Source: Telmatactis stephensoni (taxonomy: Eukaryota > Cnidaria > Anthozoa > Actiniaria > Isophelliidae). Taken from it: a stretch of 64,000 bases of DNA. Positions 38,646-56,171 of this stretch are shown here, piece after piece (position 1 is the first letter of the stretch; every line of letters starts with the position of its first letter). Under the pieces are notes generated by a model. That model did no database searches and was not told where the DNA came from. It was given only the letters and a program-made list of their open reading frames with translations. The DNA is taken from the NCBI GenBank assembly GCA_029948255.1, contig JALIZF010001684.1:481001-545000 (forward strand), read 5' to 3'. A program made the translations under genes and the position numbers.

Positions 38646-41600
38646 TTAGTGCTTCAGTTCATCCATCATAGAATGGAAATCAGACAGCAATCGATAATCA
38701 GGATCAGCGGGCTCAAAATTCGTATAATCTTCGTCATCATTCTCACAAAGCATGTTGGAGCCAGCGAGTGTGAGTTTACAAGGAAGCTCATCAGCACTTT
38801 GGGCGTAGTGTTCAATTAGTGTTATCAAATCGGGGAAAGTTTTGCTGAAACCCTACAATATTGAAAATAATCGTAAGTATTTAGGGTTTGATGATGATCT
38901 GGCTACCATGGTTCTGAATCAACTTGGTTGCTCGTTCAGAGCTGGCTTATAATGCCTGAATATAGTGTTTCTATTCCGAGCCTTCGATCCATAGAAAATA
39001 CGTGCGTGCTTTCTTTGTTGTTGTTGTTTGTTTGTTTGTTTGTTTGGTTATATTTTGTTTTGCTTCGTTTCGTTCCATTTCTTTAATTTTGGTTTCATTT
39101 CAGTTTTAATTATGTTTTGTGTTGTGTTGTCATGTTGTTGTGTTGTGGTGTTGTGTGGTTGTTTTGTTAAGTTTTGTTTTGCTTTGCTTTGTTGTGGTGT
39201 GGTGTGTTTTGTTGTTTATGTAGCTCTTATAAAATATTTAGGGCGCGTCGAGGACGTGTTAGCTTGTCCGTATTCGATAGTCTAATATAATAAAAACGGT
39301 GTCCAGCCAATCATACAGAGTGCGCGCTACGTACCTCAAGCTTGATTCCCTCAGGTATTGGAGTAATGAGATAGTTAGCAAAGCCATCGGGTATAAATTC
39401 TTTAGGAACGCGGACAGTAAGGGCATGACAACCAGGACGACTTTGACTGTCACGGACAAAAAATGAGCCATCTTCTGATGACTGAAGCATCTCTAAGATA
39501 AATTCCCTGAAAAAAAGATAGCAAATACGATGGTGATGGCGATGATGATGATGATGATGACAAAGATGATAATGATAATGATGATAATGATGGTGACGAT
39601 AATGATGAGGGGAAAGGGGAAGGAAAAAGAGAAGGAGAAAGGAGAAGGAGGAGGAGGAGGAGGAGGAGGAGGAGGAGGAGGAGGAGGAGAGAATGATTTT
39701 AGTGTAATAATCTTTACCTGGATATTCCAGGCATATACCAATATTCATCGTGATGAGTAGCTGATCTTTCACTAGTATCTGCTCTTTTTCTATTTCCTAC
39801 ATTCTCATTTTCATCATTTCCCATATACGTCACTTTAGTAGACGAACTTGGACCAGCTTCACCCTCTACCCCTGACAGGGGGGTGGAGTTGACTGGATCC
39901 GACAGAGTCCTGTGTTTTTGTAGAACATTATTGCGGGGGGGCAAGGGCGGGGCGGCTGCGGGGGTCGATGTTGATATCCCTCCTCCAGAAGGACCAGCAG
40001 AGACGTTGAAAGCATCTGGTGTTCTTTCGGGTGAAGTCATAGACGAAGATGAAACCAGCTCAGTGGCGGAGACATTTACTTCAGATTTTGCGGAGACATT
40101 TGCTTCGGATTCTACCACTACCGACACATTTGTTTCTTTAGTAGAAGAAGTGCTTGATATTGACATTTCGGAGATACTATCACAGACAGAATCATCATCT
40201 CCACTAAACCGGCTACCGAAAGAACGTCCCTTGAGTTTCCTTTGGCTTGGAGGGGTGAGTGCAGGGGTTCCATTCCGCCAGCCGGGTTTCGTTGCTGTTG
40301 GTGTTTTGTGCTCAAGAGGGGGGCTCCCATCAGGACCACTTTCCGTTGAACCTTTGCTGTTTTTTGTTTGTAGAGCTTTTTTCTTGTCTTTGGCATAGGC
40401 TGCATGTTCTGAGTGGTCGTGACCTCGGTGGATTTCGTGTTTTGCCTACAAAAAGTATAGACATAAAGTGTCAATTAACGTACAGGTTTAACATGCATGC
40501 AAGTTGCAGAGGCATGCAAACAATGCAAAATTGCAAAGAAAGTTATTAGAAAATGGAAGAGAAAGTAAGTGTATCTCATAAGCACGATATCTACTTCTTT
40601 GCTGTTCGTTTTGTCAACAAGAAGATTATATACGAACAAGAAGAGTTTCTTACCCATCTTCTTGCTGGTCTTTGAGGATTTGGGACGATTTCTCCTGTAT
40701 TCATCCCAGGTTTTTGAAGTTTTGAAGAAGCAAATGCGAGTTTGAAAGCCTTTCCAACCATGCCTGTTATGTCTTGCACCTACCAAAATTGAGGGGATTC
40801 AACGAATTTAATCGTCAAGACAGGAATATTAAAGATGTAACATTAATGATGCAATTAACTAGAGAATTCCATAATATCCTGATTTCAAGATGGGATTAAA
40901 ACTCATGACTCTGCCTGCTTACCCTAGCTGAACACGTACATATTGTCCAGCCCTGTGGGACTCCAGGGGCAGATCCAGGATTATCTTCAGGAGGGGGTGC
41001 ACCATGTTCAGGAGGGGGCGCACCATCATATAAATTGGAAACTGCCGAGAGGGTATTTTGGAAAAATATCGAGAAAAAAGGACTCAGAGTCATCTCAAGA
41101 GGGGGTGCATACCCCTTGCACCCCTCCCCTAAATCCGCCCCTGGACTCATAAGGCCAGCAAGTTATATATTATGGTGGTATTAAAGACGTTCAGACAGCC
41201 AGAACTGCATGTCTCTAAAAATGTTCCCAAAATGATATGCCACCCCACACACATTTGCGCCACAGGAAGCCCATTCGAATTTTTGGAAATTTTATTTATT
41301 ATTCAATGAGAATATTATTTGTCCTAAGAAGATAATTAAAGTTACATATCTGAAATCAGAACCTTAATTTCTTTCATAAAAGAGGATTCACTTTTATCCA
41401 CTGGAGGGTCCCTTTAACACAAAATATAATCTCAGGCTTGAAATGAAAATGCTAGAAAATCACATGGGTGCATTTGTGACATTCTCAGTTTTAATGTATA
41501 CCATCCCTGAGGATAATCAATACACACTGTTATGATGATGATGATGATGATGATGATGATAATGATGATGATGATGACAGTTAATTATGACTATAATTCA

Positions 41601-44356
41601 GATACCTGCTTTGGAGAATCTCCAACAAAAACGTGACCATGTATGGCCACACCCTCTGGGGTGGGACTATAGGTCATAAAGGCAAATAGACAAAACTCTG
41701 GGTCACAGGTTGCAAAAGAAATTCTCTGTAAGGCATAAGCCATTCGTACTTTCTGAATGTTACAAAGAAAATATGAGAAAAGATATTAAGAATGTGCACT
41801 CACATGGTCGTAATGATTCATTAATTAGAACCCTCCTTCCAATAAACACCCCTCTTGAATAAGCACCCCCTCCCTCTCTACATGCTATTGTTAAAATGTG
41901 ATACCCCTCCAAAAAAATGTTTGTCCCCTACCCTGCCACTAGGTAATATTTAGCAAATATTTAGGCAACAGGAAAAGAGGATGTTAGATGACAAATTTAT
42001 CACTTTAGTTTATTGTGTGAATACCATGACAACATTGCAATGCCATGTTTAGGATGCCATTTCGCTTGTTTTCATGTCCTGTTCTTGACAACGTCAGGGA
42101 TATAAGTGGTCATTTCAAACAAAATTTGTCAGCGCACGCAGTGCATCTGCCATTAACATCACGTTGTGTTTGCTAAGTCACTCTATTGTAATTAATGGTA
42201 GAGTACCAAATTAACAGTACCACTTGAACGTACCAGTACATGCATGTATGTGCAGTCTCTGAAAGATTTTTTTTTTCTAACAATGAAAGTACATAAATGA
42301 CCCCTTTAATTCTATCCTTCAAAATAAAATGAATGCATACCCAAAGAACTTATTCAAATCATTACAGTACTACAGTAGACCTATAGGTGGTCACAAGGGG
42401 GGGGGGGGGGGGGGGGGGGTTATTTGACTGTAGTCTTCAATAGATACTGATTATAGCATGTGATATCCAAGGGGTATAGGGTAGGCCTGAAACTACAAAG
42501 CATGAAATGAGGATATTGGAAATCGTACATAAATGTGGAAATACAGACTCACACTTGCATCTGCATTGAAGATTTTGATTCCATCTGAAGACATTTGAAG
42601 CATGACATCCACTCCAGTTTGTTTGTGCTAGAATAAAAAAGATCAGGCTATCAGTATATTGATAATAACATCTAAAGTTTGAGCTGACCCAAGACGTGAT
42701 GTACTAGCTACCGCCCCAGGATTTCCAAAATTTGGTTGCAAATAGCTGCTCACCTTCCCTCATTTAAGAGGTTCTAAAACAATATATGTTTCTGTCTTAG
42801 CTTTTTGTAAAATTTTAAAAGCTTTAGGTAATAAATAAATATGTTAATTTTTTGCTACTATTAATAATTAACTTTAATTACCCTGTAATCATTGAGATGA
42901 TCCTTCACAAATGTCGTTCGTTCTTTGTGGGTTTTCAAAGTGTTCTTCCCATCAGTTCCAGATTGAACAGCAAATGTCCCAACATACTATCAGATAAACA
43001 AACATCCAATAATATTATAAGCGCTCAAGTTTGGAGGGAAATCTTAGATGGGTGTAAGTGGGTGTGGCAGGAATAGGGGGATGGCCTCTTGTCAGTATAC
43101 CTCTTGAGACAATATTATTGCAGCAAATTAATAGAAGAGATTTATGCAATATCATGGACCATGCTTGTTTTGATACAACACATTGTATGCCTTTCAAGAG
43201 TGACATAAAGTACTTTAGAAAAACAATTTTAAGTTTACTATTATATTGCATATTGAACAATTGCATTTCATCAATAATAAATATTATTTATTCCAGAACA
43301 CAGAGAAAGGCCATAGAATCCGATCTTTGATCTTCCGATCCGTTTTCCTTAAGATACAATATCATTTCTTACCACAACAATATGATTCATAAAAACGTGA
43401 AGACATCCAGTACAATATTGTGTATCTTTATAGCGATAAAGAAATAATATTTACATTTTCATTTTCATTCATATTAGTCACAACATAGACAGAGAGGAAA
43501 ATAGACAATGAGTTATTGACAAGTTCGCCGACTCATGAATTATACTTTCAATATTGCGATCAAAGGTGAAGTTTGTTCAATGCTTGAGCGCCTATGTGGT
43601 TTGTAATGCTATTTCATTATATATAAATCGGATTATTTACATGAACATCACTTAATTATCACTATATAGATCTTTGGAAAGGTATGATAGGATCACGCAA
43701 ATAAAAAAAATTAACAACTTTTTACATCTTCGTCACATCTTGACACTCACAAGTAACCACAAAAGAGTCAAATCGGTTTATATCTGTCATACCAAAATTT
43801 ATGGGTTACGTAGTTTCCGACTGGAGCGTAAAAATTTAAGTTCTTAAGTTCAAGTTCACTATTTTGAAATCTGGAGAAAATTTGACAGTTGTTTAATAGC
43901 GAGGGTTTTATTCCCGCAAGCGATAGATTGGTAAATTATTAGGCTTCTTGGCTTATAATTAATCTTTGTTAAAAAATTATGCAATATTGGCTCATGCAAA
44001 TGAGAGTTGTACATGAGCTTTAATACTATAGGAACGTGATGCGATCCCGCTTCAGGACTTGTGACACCGACTTGACAAGAAAATGTAGAATTTGTAGTCT
44101 TAATAATTATGTATGTGAATAAAGAAATATGGTGCAGAATTTCAGGATTTCTTACCGTGCATTTCTGCCTAGGACCAAGCACAGTTGAATCGCTTTCAAT
44201 CGGCTGAAGATCAACGAAGCCATTATCGTCAAATCCATCGGTATCATCAAAATCTTGAATCGTCGACGAACCCGGCGTTCCATTATTCTTCGCTAAATTT
44301 TTCTGATTCTTCTCAACCTGATCTCGTTGTTTGTCCTTCTTCTTTTTCTTAAACAT
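38646..44356 (-). CDS. PTB-SH2 adaptor protein, SH2D5-like
   Basis: Signalling adaptor expected to read phosphotyrosine and NPxY-type ligands. Exons in transcript order: 44356-44156, 42986-42882, 42627-42553, 41752-41606, 40779-40654, 40445-39718, 39506-39335, 38852-38646. All are GT-AG and total 1761 nt = 586 aa. The N-terminus is Lys-rich (MFKKKKKDKQRD) and then acidic. The PTB domain spans about 68-200, with YVGTFAVQSG, GIKIFNAD, AYALQRISFATCDPEFCLFA and HGHVFVGD; the last two segments resemble human SH2D5. A Ser/Thr-rich linker (219-452) carries PPLPPR at 384-389, a possible SH3 ligand. The SH2 domain starts at WYMPGISR (454) and has SFFVRDS with Arg479, the phosphotyrosine-binding residue, then FPDLITLIEHYAQ. 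The C-terminus is acidic with DDEDYTNFEPADPDY. It shares a 195-bp promoter region with SDHB. Orthology to SH2D5 is by recall of motifs, not a search. Confidence 0.85.
39640..39693. repeat. (GGA)n microsatellite
   Basis: About 50 bp of GGA/GGAGAA units in the intron between exons 6 and 7 of the PTB-SH2 gene. With the adjoining (GAT)n tract (39541-39600) it produces the spurious poly-Ser, poly-Pro and poly-Gly frames here. Confidence 0.95.
40964..41143. mobile_element. hAT5-type MITE, CAGGGGCAGATCC ends (family F, copy 1)
   Basis: It starts CAGGGGCAGATCCAGGA and ends TTAGGGG...AAATCCGCCCCTG. It is flanked by GACTC on both sides (40959-40963 and 41144-41148), a 5-bp target duplication. The interior has GGAGGGGGTGCACCAT and ATATAAATTGGAAACTGCC. 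It lies in an intron of the PTB-SH2 gene, in inverse orientation to the copy at 49723-49890. Confidence 0.85.
41534..41577. repeat. (GAT)n microsatellite
   Basis: About 44 bp of GAT trinucleotides with one AAT, in the intron before exon 4 of the PTB-SH2 gene. Confidence 0.95.
42398..42419. repeat. Poly-G tract of about 22 nt
   Basis: Uninterrupted G run on the + strand (C run in the transcript of the PTB-SH2 gene), intronic. Its length is liable to sequencing error. Confidence 0.9.
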
Positions 44357-44551
44357 GTTGCTTAATCGCGGCTTAATCGCTATAAACTACTTCGACGAGG
44401 CATTCGAGAATATCTAATCGCATATTGATATGGCGCTGTTTTGTGTTTTTACTTCCTGTGAGTCGGCTTACTTTCCGGGTCGTCTGCGCGGTAACTTCCG
44501 GCCGCGTCCAAAATAAACCTGGGAATAGTTATGCAACGAAGTAAATTCAAG
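44357..44551. promoter_or_regulatory. Bidirectional promoter region, PTB-SH2 gene / SDHB
   Basis: The two start codons are head to head with 195 bp between them. Relative to the flanks it is GC-rich, with CpGs (GTCGTCTGCGCGGTAACTTC). Three ETS-like cores are visible: ACTTCCTGTG (44451-44460), CTTTCCGGG (44471-44479) and CTTCCGG (44495-44501). No TATA box is evident. ETS/GABP sites are a known feature of respiratory-chain gene promoters in mammals; their use here is inference. Confidence 0.65.
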
Positions 44552-50702
<6,151 letters not shown>

Positions 50703-53700
50703 ACGATCTGTGTAAAAAATTGCCATCCATTTTGAAGAATTCTTTATCGTGGAGAATATACTAAAGAATCAAAATTTTACACGTCGTGAAGGCCTAGTAC
50801 ACTTTATGTGTCTGAGAATAAAGCTTTACAAGTTTTCTTGAAAACTGATCTAGTACACGTTATCTGTAAAAAGACAAAATGGAGAGATTTGTTATAGTGA
50901 AGTTTAATATATGGCTATGCTCTTGAACTACCCAGTCTTGAAATGGCCAAATATCATTGTGACTCTTGTTGTTACAAACATGTGTTGAACAACTGAATTG
51001 TTTTGAAGACAGACAGTGATTTTTAAAGTTGTGAATCATCTTTTTACCTCAAATCTTTTTTCCTGTTTATTAGACTAGTCAGACTGATTGTGCTGACACT
51101 GGCTTAGTCAATTTTTGTCTGCTTATTAGCATGTCTTTGTGAGATTCCGGAGACTCTTTTACTCAAAAATGCGCTATATGAAATTACCCGTAAGTTTAAG
51201 GGAAAATGCTAGCACCCATAAATAATTGAAATTATAAATAGACTGCATTTAATTTAAGCAATAAATTGTACTTTATTTAAATGATACAAAAATTATTAGT
51301 TTGTGCTGCATACACTTTTTCTCGACGCCGCTTCGTGAAACGCGAAAAACATTTTAAAAGTTATACGGTCTACCTATTGTAAGTCTTTTGTGCCATTTCA
51401 GTTACCAGCAAATTTTGGTAGATATTGAAAATACTGTTTGGGGCATCCTTTTGGGGACTTTACAAGAACTTAGTCCCTTTTCTCTTTCTTTCTTTTTTCA
51501 ACTGTCATTGTATGTATTAGTGATCTAAGTGAGCTTAGAGGAAGCTTTCAAATAAATGATTATTAAATAAAAACCCGTTTCGTTTTAGCGATCTCGAGTG
51601 ATAAATTTATAGGGCGTTTAGCCAATGAAAATGCAAAACGACTTTTCTCTAAATTTAAGTATAATTACGTGAACAGAGCCAAAAATAATTGACGCGTGCA
51701 CAATTCTAAAATTAAGGATGTCGTGAATTTGGCGCTAAAGTCGAGAAAGAAAAGGTATTTTTCGGCATTTTTATGTAAAAATAGAATTCGACTCAAACTA
51801 ATTAGAAATATGCTATTATTTCCAAACAAAACAGCGTGCATTCCAAATAAATAACTTCTGGTCCTTTATTTGATCCGACTATAACACGTATTTTCGCGAG
51901 GACTAGGGCCCCAAGGCAGATTGCCAGTTGGTTGTCTCTTTTTCTTTTGTGAAACTGTCACTAGTTTTTGTCAAACTATGTCAGCGACATCGAAACGTCG
52001 ACTATATCGCTTATACTATTGTTTATAGTCAAAACTATCAATAAATCTACAGTCATTGTTTGTAAACAGGAACTTATCAGATAAATAGATTAATCCACTA
52101 AAGTCTTTTTGTCAAATATCCGCATATAAACTTTTTAACTCGAAGAAACATAACATTCCTACTATCATCAGGGAAATATTTTGTCGAGTGACTATCGTTC
52201 AAATATTTACAATTTTGTGCCGGTTAAGTTCCGTCTATAATAAGCGTTGGAGATTGTTAAATGATGGTTCACGCCATTGTTGTAATTTTAATTTCTTTAT
52301 ATCTCTTTCAGTTCAAAAATTTCCCCAATTAGCTAGTAAGCTAAATAACTTGACACTGAAATAAAGTTTATCTTTCGGTTCGACAATCTTTTAGAGATTT
52401 GCTATTCACGCTAAAATATTGCTATTTTCATTTGTGGCCTGAGGCTAACGGGCACCGCGATCAGCAAAAGGGATACTCCTTCAAGTGATCAGTTCTTTTA
52501 CTTCTGTAGCAGTTGGTCATGAATTATTTTACACTAAATCCTGTAATACTGACCCCAAATAATTCATCAAACGTCGTCACAGGTTTTTTGGAAACTCCTC
52601 TCTCAAGCTGAATGTATACTGAATGTATCAAATGTAGAGTTATCTTAATTGCGTGACATTTTGTATAACATTTGAAAAGAGCAATTGAAATTAGTAGTTT
52701 CGATGAACCGGCCGAAATTTGCCTTTTCCCAAAGAAATGTATGGTAGTGGGCCGGCAACAGCTCGTTCTACATTTAACGTTTCCGTTTAGGAAAAAGCTA
52801 ACTTCAGGCGCACATTTTTGGCGCTATTCCAAAACTACATTCAAAATTGCAATCTTTGCTAACTTTGGCGTGCTCTTTTTCAAAGATATTATATTTTTGT
52901 TTTTTAACAATTTAAAATGCCACGCAAGGTGTCAGCAAGACGTGAGGCGTGTACCCCTCGTAGAGCCTATGTGTGGCTATATATAGTAGAAGAAATAATA
53001 AAATTCAACCCAGATATAGTCTATATCGAGTCTATAATCAGCTGTATACGTAACATCTAGAAAATGTATTTTTCAAACAATAGCACAATAGCGGCGTATA
53101 CCCTGTTGTGTTCCATACAGAAGGTGAAACTGAACACATGCCTATTGTGATACCGTGTCCGTGAACAGTCGCGTCCCTGCTAGAATAATCGCCTTCCCCC
53201 CTACCCCAAGGTTCGGAGGAAGTAACTCGGATCGAATCATTGAATCGTCTATCAGACAGTCATAAATTACATAAACTCATTTCATAGGCTTTCTGACAAT
53301 ATTCCTGCTGGTAATTTCCATATATTAATTGTTCTGTTGCTCTAGAGCTTATTAATACTGAGCCAATTCATGTATACTGACTATAATGTAGTTTGCGGTT
53401 GTCAGAAGAAGCTTAGATTTCGATTGATTTAATGCAATAAAGAGTTAGGTAACCGAATCGCCCGCAGGGTCGATTATTAAAGGAAATCAATAATCAATAC
53501 GTGATCAATGGCCATCTCATCTAAAAATAATGCACCATGTGTCATCTCTTTTTGCATTTATTTTATCGTAACAAGAATTTTCGTGTTTCGCATAAAGCAC
53601 GTGAAATCTCAGTGCTCACATCATTCTAGCTCGAGAATCCGATCGAGCGCCATCAAGCAGAAGCCTTACCTTTGAGTTGAGAAACTTTACTACTTCATTT

Positions 53701-53705
53701 CAAGT
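50703..53705. other. Intergenic stretch between SDHB and the microexon gene
   Basis: The first 120 bp are SDHB 3' UTR. The rest is AT-rich with no repeat family I could place and no recognisable gene. An open frame at 52672-52986 (+) has no start context, no domain and ordinary base composition, and I leave it uncalled. The promoter of the gene starting at 53706 must lie in the last few hundred bases; no clear TATA box is seen. Confidence 0.5.
50817..50822 (+). promoter_or_regulatory. SDHB poly(A) signal
   Basis: AATAAA in GAGAATAAAGC, 115 nt after the TAG stop. A T/GT-rich stretch (CAAGTTTTCTTG) follows about 10 nt later. It gives a short 3' UTR, usual for a housekeeping gene. Confidence 0.75.
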
Positions 53706-54879
53706 ATGAAGGTTGACTTCAAGTTGATCTTTTGGGTACTGTTTGTTGCGGTTATTGTGAGTAATGTTGAGGGAGAAAAAGGAGGAGGAGAAGAAGAAGG
53801 TTTGTCTTTACAAGACACCAACGACCGTCTGTGAGTACCTTGGTATCATCTATACCCTTAATAGAGTTTTCAGTTTCTCTTAGTTTCATTTCACATTGAT
53901 TACTGATGCTCTTATGCAGTTTGTTATAATTAATTTGAAGAATATGATTGAGTTTGTTTTGCTGATAGTATTAGTATTACAAATTTCAAGCAGTGACAGC
54001 GACAAAGATAAAAAATTGATGAATTGTAAAATGTTTTTCTAACTTTCGATTCTTTCTCTCTTTCTTTTACTACCTTCCTTCGTTTCCTTAAATGTGTTTC
54101 TCTAACTTTCGATTCTTTCTTTCTTTCTTTTGCTACCTTCCTTCGTTTCCTTCCTTCCTTCCTTCCTTCCTTCCTTCCTTCCTTCCTTCCTTCCTTCCTT
54201 CCATCCTTCCTTTCTTCCTTCCTTCCTTTCTTCCTTCCTTCCTTCCTTCCTATCTTTCTTAATCTTTCTATCTTTATTCTTACTTATTTTATATTATTTC
54301 AGAATTTTAATAAGAACCTTTAAAATTCCGTTAAATTAGCAAAGCTCCCTAAAAGAACCGAAAAACTAGCAAGTGTGAACTAATTAGTTTCGACTATTTT
54401 TCTTCAGGATTTCAAGACAAAAACTCAAGCCAAACGATCGCTTAAAAGCAAAACTTGGGTAGGAATGAAATATTATCCTTTAATTAAATTTTGACCAATT
54501 ATCAGTTGCCTTTATCATTTCTATATCATCAGTAGGAACATTTTTGATTATCATTACCATCAATATAGATGATGTGGACTGGTCTGAAACGCTTTCACCA
54601 TTTCACTTCCCCTCCCCCATCCCCCCTCCCCTCATCAATATTTTGTACTTAATTATTCATATTATCACTTATTTTCAGAAATATACCCGGATTCTAGTGC
54701 CATTAATTAGAACTGATACTCAATTTTTCAGATACTCAAAATAATATTTTTTATATTTCTTCAGGCTGTCAAGAAAGAAACCAAAGTCAGGGTATCTAAT
54801 AAAAGCGTATTTATTTGTATAGATTTGATTGATTGATTGATTAATTGATTGATTGATTGATTGATTAATTAATTAATTA

Positions 54880-54941
<62 letters not shown>

Positions 54942-56095
54942 ATTTTCATGGGTGGATGGATGAATTAATCAATTGATTGATTGAGTGAGTGAGTGAGTGA
55001 GTGAGTGAGTGAGTGAGTGAGTGAGTGAGTGAGTGAGTGAGTGAGTGAGTGAGTGAGTGAGTGAGTGAGTGATTCATGATTGATTGATTGATTGACTGAC
55101 TGACTGGCCAGCTTTATGCTGAAGAATCAACCACAAAATATATATATTGATATATTTTTGTTTATTTTTGTTTTTCTTTCTATTTTTAGACGTCGGAAAC
55201 TAAATAAACTAAGGTATGTACAGCCGCTCAGAGTCTTAGAGCTTGATTCCATACACTTACAATGAAAATATCTTGATTTTCTTTTGCTTTCATTATCTAT
55301 TTAGGCGTTGGAAACTGCAGAAACTGAAAGAATTGAGGTATTAACTACTCAAAGCCGTGGATATTCCATACACCTTCCGATCCCCTTGAAAATGTTTTGA
55401 TTGTTTTGATGTCCTTTCTCTTTTTCCAGGCGTTTGGACAGGCTGAGGATGGAAAGAAAATCAAGGTATAATATAGTTTTTCCTTTTTTCTTTTGTCGGG
55501 AATTTGAAACGAAAAGTGAAAGTTAAGATATACACATCCAACCAACCAAGGGCCTTGCTAATCCCCCCCCCCCCCCCCCTCGCCGCCTGTTCTTCTTTTT
55601 TTGAGTTTGTTTGTTTGTTTGTTTGTTTAGTTTCGTTTTTGTTTGTTGATGATGATGATGTTCTCTGTTCTTTTTGCGTTAAACTTGTGAAAGAGAAACC
55701 GGACCAAAAATTGGAATAAAGCATATAATAAATCGAAATATTTCATGTTTAATTGTTACATCGTTTATTTTTCTTTCCTTTAGGCAGTGGAAACTGGAAC
55801 GAAAGTTGAGGTATAAAATACAATCAATCATATCACAGCATGTAATCTCCATAAATTCGATCTTAGAATCTTTACTTATTGTTTTTTTTCCTTTAAGGCG
55901 TTTGAACAAACTTAAAGGGAAAATGTGGTAAGAATTGATAAACTAGATTGCGTAGGCTGTCGTGAATATGGTATTCAGTTTTGTCGTTTGTGATAGTCAA
56001 TTAATTATTCATTGATCAACCGATTGATTTGTTGATTGATTGATTCATTCATTCATGGATGGTTGGATGGATGGATGGATTGATTGATTAATTGA

Positions 56096-56171
<76 letters not shown>

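Noticed and set aside
39883..40398. 171-codon + strand open frame
   Set aside because: Shadow of the large exon 6 of the PTB-SH2 gene, which has correct phases and domain continuity on the - strand.
43010..43330. Open frames on both strands in the PTB-SH2 first intron
   Set aside because: No domain, no splice borders in phase with the gene, AT-rich composition like the rest of the intron.
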